Origin: Pseudomonadota bacterium
Lineage (GTDB): Bacteria; Pseudomonadota; Alphaproteobacteria; Rhizobiales; Hyphomicrobiaceae
Assembly (NCBI GenBank): GCA_023412745.1
Contig: JAEZBZ010000268.1
Span: forward strand, 1 to 13,166
Direction: 5' to 3'
Length of the DNA: 13,166 bases
A program made the position numbers and the translations under genes. Shown here one piece after another: positions 7,870 through 13,166 of the stretch (positions are counted from its first letter, which is position 1; each line of letters starts with the position of its first letter). The notes under the pieces were generated by a model, which saw only the letters and a program-made list of their open reading frames with translations, did not search any database and was not told the origin of the DNA.

Positions 7870-8282
7870 GACACCAGTTCCTTTTCCGAGCGCGCGGATG
7901 ATTTTGCCGTGTCCGTTTCAGGCGTGATGGCCGACGCTATCGGTTCGGCAACACGCATCTGCTCGGTGTCCAAGGTCGCGAGACGCTTATGAGTGCTTTC
8001 AAACAAGACCACCGTGAAGGCGACGAGCGCGAACGAGATGACGATTGCAGTCAGGATCAACGCTTGCGGAAGCGGATTGGCGCTGAGCGCGATCACCGTT
8101 TCTCCCTCCTGGACGAGAGGGGGGATCCGCGTTCCGAGACGCCCCGAAATGAAAATTGAAAGGTTGGCGGCATTGCTCAAAACCAGCAGGCCGAGCACGA
8201 CGCGCAGCAGGTTGCGTGACATGATGAGATAGGCGGCAACAGCCACCATCACACCGAACACGAGAGCGAATACAGGTTCCAC
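7866..8282 (-). CDS. mrpC: Mrp-type cation/proton antiporter subunit C
   Basis: This membrane subunit is homologous to NuoK of complex I. Three helices are seen (about 4-20, 26-45, 72-95). Family signatures are GLLVLSNAANLSIFISG in helix 2 and NPLPQALILTAIVISFA before and in helix 3. The core ends near residue 100; the remaining 38 residues form a hydrophilic tail, which makes the protein (138 residues) longer than the common 110-120. The GTG start at 8282 follows GGAGGG with a spacing of about 5-6, and lies one base after the mrpB stop, the only junction in the antiporter block without an overlap. The stop overlaps the mrpD start. Confidence 0.95.
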   Translation of the reverse strand: MEPVFALVFGVMVAVAAYLIMSRNLLRVVLGLLVLSNAANLSIFISGRLGTRIPPLVQEGETVIALSANPLPQALILTAIVISFALVAFTVVLFESTHKRLATLDTEQMRVAEPIASAITPETDTAKSSARSEKELVS

Positions 8283-8283
8283 C

Positions 8284-8679
8284 TCAGCCCTCCGAGTAAT
8301 ACGAAAAGAAGGTCAGGATGGAGCCGACCACTGTCAGATACACGCCGACGTCGAACACCAACGTCGTGCCCAGCCCCAGGCTTGGCGCCCACCACTGATG
8401 CGTCAGGTACGGCGCGGACAAGAGCAATCCTGGAACGCCCGACAGCAGCGCCAGCGTGAGACCGATGCCAATCAGCGTCTTCGGGGACATCCGGAGCGTG
8501 GCGAACAGCGCATCGCGGCCACGCGGCAGCGCGTGCACGGTCAAGCCGGCTGCCGCGATCAGGCCGCCGATGAAGCCGCCACCAGGCTCGTTATGGCCGC
8601 GCAACAGCACATACAGCGAGAAAATGATCGCAGCCGGCAATACCAGCCGGCTACTGGTCCGCAGAATGAGGGAGTTCAC
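8284..8679 (-). CDS. mrpB: Mrp-type cation/proton antiporter subunit B
   Basis: This 131-residue MrpB/MnhB-domain protein has four predicted helices. The signature RGHNEPGGGFIGGLIAAAG (about 28-46) after helix 1 is nearly invariant in the family, and the C-terminal helix FDVGVYLTVVGSIL also fits. Here mrpB is a separate gene, as in seven-gene (group 1) Mrp operons, not fused to mrpA as in six-gene (group 2) operons found in other proteobacteria. The start is GTG at 8679, overlapping the mrpA stop as GTGA, so the two may be translated by one ribosome passage, producing matched amounts. Confidence 0.95.
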   Translation of the reverse strand: MNSLILRTSSRLVLPAAIIFSLYVLLRGHNEPGGGFIGGLIAAAGLTVHALPRGRDALFATLRMSPKTLIGIGLTLALLSGVPGLLLSAPYLTHQWWAPSLGLGTTLVFDVGVYLTVVGSILTFFSYYSEG

Positions 8680-10988
8680 GAACGCTTCTCCGATGTTCTT
8701 ATCCGCAAGCCAGCGATCACGGCGGCGGCTGCCATGGCAGCCAGTCCCAGGACTGCGATCTCGCCCAGCGTGTCGAGCGCACGGAAATCGACGATGATCA
8801 CATTGACTAGGTTGCGCCCATGCGCTTCCGGAACACTGGCCGCACGGAAGTAGTCCGACAGACGGCCGTCAAACGGATTTGCCAGAACGCTCAACAGAAC
8901 GGCGCTCACGGCCACGCCGAGGCTGGCTGCGATCCAGGCATCACGCCGCCGCTCGCCTCGCGTGCGATAGTCCTGGTCGCGGAATGGCATCCGGCCGACG
9001 ATCGCCAGTAGGATGACGATCGCGAGGGCTTCGACGGAAAACTGAGTGAATGCGAGATCCGGAGCGCCATTGAAAAGGAAGACAAGCGCGAGGGAAAAAC
9101 CAACCACGCCGGCCGCGACGATGCCCGAAATGAAATTGCGGGCGCGGAGTACCGCCAGAGCGGCGGCGACCATCAGGCCAGCCAACCCCAGATCCCAGCT
9201 CAAGGCTCCAGCGAACGACGGCCACACGACGCCATTGCGCAGTACCAGCGTCGCAATGAGCGCGATCGCCGCCATGGCGAGAAAGCGGCCCAGATAGACG
9301 CGCAGGCTGCCGGTCTGGATCAGTCGGGTTTGCCAGGCCGCGATGCGCTGCAATGCCAGGATGGCTTTGTCGTAACCGCGATCAGGCCCCCAACTGTCGA
9401 CCTGAGGAATTGCCGCCAGCTTCGCGCGCAAAGCGTCCCAATGCCAGTACGCGAAGACGCCGAGCGTCAGCGTCGCGATACTGGTGAGCAGGACCGGCGT
9501 GAAGCCATGCCATAGTTCGAACGTGAAAGTCACGGGGCTGCCGTTTATCGCGCCTGCCCCTGGCAGGATCAGAGCCTGAGCCGCGAACCACGGCGCGATA
9601 CCGAAGAACAGGCCCGAGGCGCCAAGGATCGCAGGGCCACCAAGCAGCGCCACACCCGGATCGCGCGGTTTGCGTTCAAACGCCTGCTCCGGCCCCGAAA
9701 AACACCGAACCGCGATCAGCAGCGCGATAATGATCATGGCAGCGTTGGCAACGAGCGCCACTCCGACGACCAGCAATCCGCCGGAAATCGACAGGCCGGT
9801 CTCGTACAGCAGCTCCTTGGCGAAAAACCCGAGGAACGGCGGAAGGCCAGCCATCGACAATCCGCCGAGCATCGCAACGGTATTGGTCAGTGGCATATGG
9901 CGATTGAGCCCGCGCAGGCTGGATGCATCGCGGGAGTGCGTTGCGTGATCGATGATGCCGACAACGAGGAAGAGGCAGGCTTTGTACAGCGCATGCCCGA
10001 TCAGCAGCGTCATCACAGCAATCGCGGCGACCTCGCCCGGCGCTCCCACGAGAACTGTCAGGATGCCGAGCGTCACGATTGTCGAATAGGCCAGCAGCAG
10101 CTTGAGGTCGGTCTGGCGCATCGCCAGGATTGCACCGGCGAGCATGGTCACGGTGCCGAAGGTCACCAGCAGACCGATCCACAGCGGGTGGGCGCCGAAC
10201 ACAGGATCCATCCGCGCGAGCAGGTAGATGCCGAGCTTCACCATCGTCGCGGAATGCAGATAGGCCGACACAGGTGTCGGCGCGACCATGGCATTGGCGA
10301 GCCAGGAATGCAGAGGCACCTGCGCGGACTTCGCGAACGCGCCGAGCGCGATCAGAATAATGATGGCGGGAGCAGCGGGATGGGCGGCAATGTCCTCGCC
10401 GCGCTGCAGGATTTCACTGATAGAGTTCGTACCGGCAACGGTGGCCAGCATGATGGCTCCGGCGAGCATCGCCAATCCGCCCGCCACAGTAATAAGGAAC
10501 CCTTGCTGTGCCGAACGCCGCGCCTCGCTCTTTTCCGGTGTGAAGCCGATCAGCAGAAATGAGGTCAGGCTGGTCAGTTCCCAGAAAACGATCATTAGGA
10601 CCAGATCGTCCGCCAGAACCGCGCCGAGCATGGACGCCATGAACAGCGTCAGGACGATGAAAAACCGATCCAGCCGCGGGTAGCCGCGCATGTACGCAGA
10701 GGCGTAGAAAAAGACGACCGTGCCGATACCCGTGATCAGCAGCGCGAAGGTCAGCGACAGCCCATCGACCCTAAACGATGCAGCCACATCGAGGCTGGGA
10801 ATCCAGGAGTGCACCTCGCGTACGGACTGCCCTGCGGAAATGTCAGGCAGGTAGAAGCAGAATGCTGCGAACAGGACGGCAGGTACGACGGCCACAAGCC
10901 CCCAACCCCGACGGCCTGCCAAGCCGACAAAGGGTGCAAGAGCGAAGGCAATGATAACAAGAGTGAACGTGTTCATAGGGCTGTTCAT
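8676..10988 (-). CDS. mrpA: Mrp-type cation/proton antiporter subunit A
   Basis: This is the largest subunit (770 residues, normal for seven-gene operons). The first 500 or so residues are a NuoL-like antiporter module with Glu137 (VFWELTSLTSF), Lys220 (GAFAKSAQVPLHSWL), His245 and Lys251 (LHSATMVKLGIY). Residues from about 600 form the MrpA-specific C-terminal region related to MbhD and NuoJ, with FNGAPDLAFTQFSVEAL (about 662-678) and a final helix resembling MrpB proteins. With MrpD it makes the ion paths of the complex in the inner membrane. It heads the transcription unit. The ATG at 10988 follows AGGG (10999-10996) at a spacing of 7; an ATG at codon 5 (10976) is possible but has no ribosome site. 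The predicted sigma-54 start lies at about 10990, after that AGGG, so an mRNA from it would be essentially leaderless. Confidence 0.96.
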   Translation of the reverse strand: MNSPMNTFTLVIIAFALAPFVGLAGRRGWGLVAVVPAVLFAAFCFYLPDISAGQSVREVHSWIPSLDVAASFRVDGLSLTFALLITGIGTVVFFYASAYMRGYPRLDRFFIVLTLFMASMLGAVLADDLVLMIVFWELTSLTSFLLIGFTPEKSEARRSAQQGFLITVAGGLAMLAGAIMLATVAGTNSISEILQRGEDIAAHPAAPAIIILIALGAFAKSAQVPLHSWLANAMVAPTPVSAYLHSATMVKLGIYLLARMDPVFGAHPLWIGLLVTFGTVTMLAGAILAMRQTDLKLLLAYSTIVTLGILTVLVGAPGEVAAIAVMTLLIGHALYKACLFLVVGIIDHATHSRDASSLRGLNRHMPLTNTVAMLGGLSMAGLPPFLGFFAKELLYETGLSISGGLLVVGVALVANAAMIIIALLIAVRCFSGPEQAFERKPRDPGVALLGGPAILGASGLFFGIAPWFAAQALILPGAGAINGSPVTFTFELWHGFTPVLLTSIATLTLGVFAYWHWDALRAKLAAIPQVDSWGPDRGYDKAILALQRIAAWQTRLIQTGSLRVYLGRFLAMAAIALIATLVLRNGVVWPSFAGALSWDLGLAGLMVAAALAVLRARNFISGIVAAGVVGFSLALVFLFNGAPDLAFTQFSVEALAIVILLAIVGRMPFRDQDYRTRGERRRDAWIAASLGVAVSAVLLSVLANPFDGRLSDYFRAASVPEAHGRNLVNVIIVDFRALDTLGEIAVLGLAAMAAAAVIAGLRIRTSEKRS

Positions 10989-11000
10989 GGTTAAGCCCTA

Positions 11001-11017
11001 TGAAAGTTCCGTGCCAG
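11001..11017 (-). promoter_or_regulatory. mrpA: Sigma-54 (-24/-12) promoter of the mrp operon, predicted
   Basis: The minus strand reads CTGGCACGGAACTTTCA. Compared with the sigma-54 consensus YTGGCACGrNNNTTGCW, every defined base agrees except the G of the -12 dinucleotide, which is T. The spacing between the -24 GG (11015-11014) and the -12 C (11002) is exactly standard. Counting 12 bases on, transcription should start near 10990, two bases before the mrpA ATG. Support comes from context: an NtrC-type activator in the same block, an IHF-like site and a palindromic array at the distances expected for enhancer control. The -12 mismatch and the closeness to the ATG are the weak points. Confidence 0.6.
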
Positions 11018-11053
11018 CTTAACCCTCCCGGCCCACGAGAAAAACCACTATTA

Positions 11054-11066
11054 ATTCAATACCTTA
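11054..11066 (+). promoter_or_regulatory. IHF-like binding site between promoter and enhancer
   Basis: ATTCAATACCTTA matches the IHF consensus WATCAANNNNTTR at eight of nine defined positions. It lies in an A/T-rich patch (about 11041-11070), at roughly -64 to -76 from the predicted start. This is where IHF normally bends DNA so that an enhancer-bound activator reaches sigma-54 polymerase. IHF sites are degenerate, so the match alone is weak; its placement gives it weight. Confidence 0.4.
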
Positions 11067-11098
11067 TATCTTGCCACCGCGACACCTCGAAAGCACTC

Positions 11099-11146
11099 GT
11101 TCACAAATGTGAACGCGAGCGTTCAAACGCGTTCACGAATGCTGAC
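11099..11146. promoter_or_regulatory. Phased palindromic array, predicted upstream activator sites of mrpA
   Basis: GTTCACAAATGTGAAC at 11099-11114 is a perfect 6-4-6 palindrome. GTTCACGAATGCTGAC at 11131-11146 is a decayed copy whose first 11 bases match the first site at 10 positions, 32 bp away (three helical turns). Between them, GAACGC-GA-GCGTTC (11111-11124) is another perfect palindrome, and GTGAACGCG (11109-11117) pairs perfectly with CGCGTTCAC (11128-11136) around a 10-base spacer. The GTTCA half-site therefore occurs at 11099, 11121 and 11131 in one direction and at 11114-11110 in the other. From the predicted mrp start the two main sites centre near -117 and -149, the usual range and spacing for NtrC-family dimers. 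The obvious candidate protein is the regulator at 2543-3844. Confidence 0.6.
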
Positions 11147-11519
11147 GCGCATCCTGCGTTCCGCCTGGAGCGAATGCAGTTGGCTCGTCCACATCTGAGT
11201 GCCTCGGTCTACGTTCGTTAAGGCAGGAGAAGCCCGCCGTTGGGCTCGGATAGGCCCTACATCAAGGCGCGATAAGTTGCATGTCATTGGCGGCGATCGG
11301 GGTTCATCGAAGGCCGGAGGGATTTGGTTCGCTAGCCCAAACGATCTCACGCGTCGGAAGGATACAGCATCCGCCCGCTGACCGGCTGGTAGCCGTAGGA
11401 AGATGCGATGACCTCTTGCGGCGAGCGCCTCGCAGAAGGGCCTGCTCCATTCACGGCCAAAATGCTAGGTCCACGGCAACACCTGCGGCACGGTCGGAAT
11501 GACGAGAGCAACGATATTC
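11147..11519. other. Intergenic stretch without recognisable gene
   Basis: Several short open frames exist on both strands, none resembling a known protein. A small perfect hairpin, AGCCC-GCCGTT-GGGCT, lies at 11231-11246 and has no T-run. The right part probably belongs to the vanished upstream portion of the recombinase remnant. No promoter or RNA gene could be supported. Confidence 0.35.
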
Positions 11520-11890
11520 CGCTCAGTAGCAGCAAACCGCGCATAGAGCCGTTGCCAGAGCGCGTACCATCAATGTTCAGGAAAGCTTGGGATCAGCGCT
11601 TGGCACAGGCCCGTGAAATCGCAAGCACCTGCAAACGCGAGGCAGAGCAAGTGGAGCGGCAAATTTAGAAGCTGCGCGACCGTGGGATCGAGGCTGGATC
11701 GGACTCCGTCATCAATGCCTACGAGCAGCGCATCGCCTCGCAGAAGAGACAAGCATTGGTTCTGCGTGAAAAATCGGAAAAGACCGCGCGACCGAAGCGG
11801 TCATGCGGCGAATTGTTCGAACTCGCTGTGCAGTTCTCTCAAGCCCTTCAAAGCTCTAGGCTTCCGAAAAAAGGCGCATCGAAAAGTTGA
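11520..11890 (+). pseudogene. Large serine recombinase, C-terminal remnant
   Basis: The plus-strand frame resembles the C-terminal coiled-coil part of large serine recombinases (phage and integrative-element integrases). Recognisable pieces are MFRKAWDQRLAQ, the heptad-like KREAEQVERQI, then an in-frame TAG at 11666-11668, then KLRDRGIEAGSDSVINAYEQRI (family form: LLDRIVEASSPSVIxAYExRIxxLE), an EKSE segment and GELFELAVQF. Homology continues in the same frame across the stop. The catalytic Ser domain, the recombinase domain and a zinc ribbon are not found upstream, so only about 110 of some 500 residues are left. The frame is open back to 11408, but the first part is not recognisable. It is a scar of a former mobile element next to the mrp control region. 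It ends 34 bp from the oppositely oriented amidohydrolase gene. Confidence 0.7.
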
Positions 11891-11924
11891 CGCGATCTCA
11901 ACTGGTTCCGCTAGGCACAAGATT

Positions 11925-13001
11925 TTACTTGTCTACGCCGAGTAGCCTAAGTGCATTGCCGCTGGCGACCATACGTTGCTCGGCCGCGTTGAGGCCGCAG
12001 GCCGTCAGAACGCGTTGCAACCGGTTGGTGGTGGCGGTCTCGGTGAATATCGGCCAGTCGGTCCCCGCCACCACGTGATCCGGCCCAAGGAGATCAATCA
12101 TGCTGCGGATGAGCACAGGATTGAGACCCATGGTGTCAATGTAGACATGTCGCCGGGCTTGTTCCGGGGCGTCCGGCCTGATCCGCGCCCCGTCGCCAAA
12201 TGCCCCCGTCAGCAGGACTGCGCCAACGGCGAGTGTGGTGACGACGATACGAAGTCCAGGCAGCTCGTCCAACGTACCGCTTTCGAGCAGAGCGATCAGC
12301 GCGAGTGCGTTGATGGTGCCGCGTGAGAGCATCATTCCAGCGCGTCCATAACGCCCAAAGCGCTGCCGGAGTTGTTGATCATTTACCGGATGTACGAAGA
12401 CAGGAACGCCAAGCGCGGATGCGGCTGCAAGTGTCGGACGGGCCTCGGGTGCGTCAAGCAGAAGGTCACCCCGCGCGCTTTCCAAGAAAACTCGGCGGAG
12501 CCCGAGTTCGCGAACGGCGCGGGTCAGTTCCTTGGCACCGTCCTCGCCGCTGTAGGCATCCACGGTTGCCATTCCATAAAGTCGGCCTGGGTGACGGCTC
12601 ACCAGATCGGCAATTTGATCATTGATGCGCTGGACCATGGATATCTCGGCTTCTGTGCCGATGCTGCGGACAAATTCCAGCGGCGTGTTGATGACCCTTG
12701 CCGTGATCCCGGCCTCATCGATGGAGTTTAGCAGGGATGCGCTGCTTGCCAGCTTGCGATTGACCTCGCGGAAGTGGTCCCGCAGCGCAGGCGGCGCAGC
12801 AGCACCAGCAAGTGGAGTGAATGCGGGTCCGACGAAGTGACTGTGGAAGTCGATGACCTGTAAATCTAGGCGGCTCGCCTCCCCATTTCCAATCGACGAC
12901 CCGGCTTTGGCAATGTGCCCGCGAGAGCCGACCGCCAGACCAGCGGCACCCGCAGCAAGGCCTCCAAGGACATGTCGGCGCTGACACTTGCCCGATGTCA
13001 T
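11925..13001 (-). CDS. Tat-exported amidohydrolase (amidohydrolase_2, ACMSD-like)
   Basis: This 358-residue protein of the amidohydrolase_2 family (metal-dependent hydrolases and decarboxylases related to aminocarboxymuconate-semialdehyde decarboxylase) begins with a twin-arginine signal (QRRHVLGGLAAGAAGLAVG, residues 7-25), so it should be exported folded to the periplasm. The barrel follows: metal-binding FHSH (His53, His55), His204 in VFVHPV, YIDTMG near 287-292, and Asp315 in GTDWP. The usual His-Gly-Gly segment after the LRIV strand is replaced by TTLAVG (255-260), so the His that is catalytic in ACMSD appears to be missing. The substrate is unknown. I chose ATG at 13001 because AAAAGGATCC precedes it and the Tat signal starts directly after; the frame stays open to 13118, but that extension would bury the signal. 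It is monocistronic as far as seen. Confidence 0.85.
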   Translation of the reverse strand: MTSGKCQRRHVLGGLAAGAAGLAVGSRGHIAKAGSSIGNGEASRLDLQVIDFHSHFVGPAFTPLAGAAAPPALRDHFREVNRKLASSASLLNSIDEAGITARVINTPLEFVRSIGTEAEISMVQRINDQIADLVSRHPGRLYGMATVDAYSGEDGAKELTRAVRELGLRRVFLESARGDLLLDAPEARPTLAAASALGVPVFVHPVNDQQLRQRFGRYGRAGMMLSRGTINALALIALLESGTLDELPGLRIVVTTLAVGAVLLTGAFGDGARIRPDAPEQARRHVYIDTMGLNPVLIRSMIDLLGPDHVVAGTDWPIFTETATTNRLQRVLTACGLNAAEQRMVASGNALRLLGVDK

Positions 13002-13031
13002 CACGGATCCTTTTGACGAGTTTAGACCTGC

Positions 13032-13037
13032 ACTATA
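13032..13037 (-). promoter_or_regulatory. Possible -10 element of the amidohydrolase gene
   Basis: The minus strand reads TATAGT here, near the sigma-70 -10 consensus, about 30 bases before the ATG at 13001. With an 18-base spacer the -35 position would be GAGACG (13061-13056), a weak match lying inside the left arm of the inverted repeat at 13053-13105. A promoter overlapped by an operator would fit, but the -35 is poor. Confidence 0.35.
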
Positions 13038-13052
13038 GCAGATCCGCATGCG

Positions 13053-13105
13053 CGCCGTCTCGATGCTGACGAACGTCGTTATCCGGGGCTCGCATCGAGA
13101 CGGCG
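13053..13105. repeat. Perfect 14-bp inverted repeat upstream of the amidohydrolase gene
   Basis: CGCCGTCTCGATGC (13053-13066) and GCATCGAGACGGCG (13092-13105) are exact reverse complements separated by 25 bases. The spacer holds a smaller inverted repeat, ACGA-ACG-TCGT (13069-13079). The element ends about 50 bp before the amidohydrolase ATG and overlaps the probable -35 region. It could be an operator for a regulator bound as two dimers, a cruciform or hairpin, or the ends of a very small mobile repeat. No target-site duplication is evident. Confidence 0.6.
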
Positions 13106-13166
13106 GACAACAGGGCATCGCGAGAAATTGCTCTGTGGTGCGGGCTGAGCTAGATGCGCATCAGGC

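Noticed and set aside
8674..8680. GTTCACG followed by AACGC, resembling the half-site of the mrpA upstream array
   Set aside because: It lies inside coding sequence at the mrpA/mrpB junction, is single, has no inverted partner, and its bases are fixed by the GTG start and the codons around it.
11123..11350. Minus-strand open frame of 75 codons over the palindromic array
   Set aside because: No family resemblance and its end falls in the regulatory array; more likely chance.
13002..13118. N-terminal extension of the amidohydrolase
   Set aside because: It would place about 40 residues before the twin-arginine signal and run through the inverted repeat and likely promoter; ATG 13001 has its own ribosome site.

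Overview
The window looks like chromosomal DNA from an alphaproteobacterium, most likely in the Rhizobiales (Bradyrhizobiaceae-like). This is inferred from the GC-rich coding regions, the protein style and the mix of families; no rRNA, tRNA or other taxonomic marker is present to confirm it. No CRISPR array and no intact mobile element is visible.

Layout. Positions 1-470 hold no recognisable gene. At about 477-812 (minus) lies a decayed DUF924-family gene with an internal stop. A Gfo/Idh/MocA oxidoreductase (1250-2254, plus) follows, with an operator-like palindrome upstream and a strong hairpin just after its stop. The centre of the window is one long minus-strand block, read from right to left: mrpA, mrpB, mrpC, mrpD, mrpE, mrpF, mrpG (10988 down to 5344), then, after 72 bp, a membrane sensor histidine kinase (5271-3841) and an NtrC-type sigma-54-activating response regulator (3844-2543). 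Right of mrpA is a regulatory region of about 150 bp, then the C-terminal remnant of a large serine recombinase (about 11520-11890, plus), and finally a Tat-exported amidohydrolase (13001-11925, minus) with a perfect 14-bp inverted repeat over its promoter.

How the genes work together. MrpA-G form a multisubunit cation/proton antiporter that expels Na+ (sometimes K+) in exchange for H+ and supports alkali and salt tolerance. All seven subunits are separate genes and are translationally coupled. The most interesting feature is the apparent regulatory circuit. The DNA before mrpA carries a -24/-12 (sigma-54) promoter, an IHF-like site near -70, and a helically phased array of GTTCAC half-sites centred near -117 and -149, which is the classical layout for an NtrC-type enhancer-binding protein. 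The same gene block ends in just such a regulator, with an intact GAFTGA loop, together with its own membrane sensor kinase. The inference is that the cluster is a self-contained system in which ion or envelope stress is sensed by the kinase, relayed to the sigma-54 activator, and answered by mrp transcription. I do not recall a sigma-54-dependent, cluster-encoded control of Mrp being described. The predicted start site falls about 2 nt before the mrpA ATG, so that transcript would be leaderless.

Other oddities are an MrpE lacking its usual N-terminal membrane helices, and an amidohydrolase in which the conserved His of the family's usual His-Gly-Gly segment is replaced.
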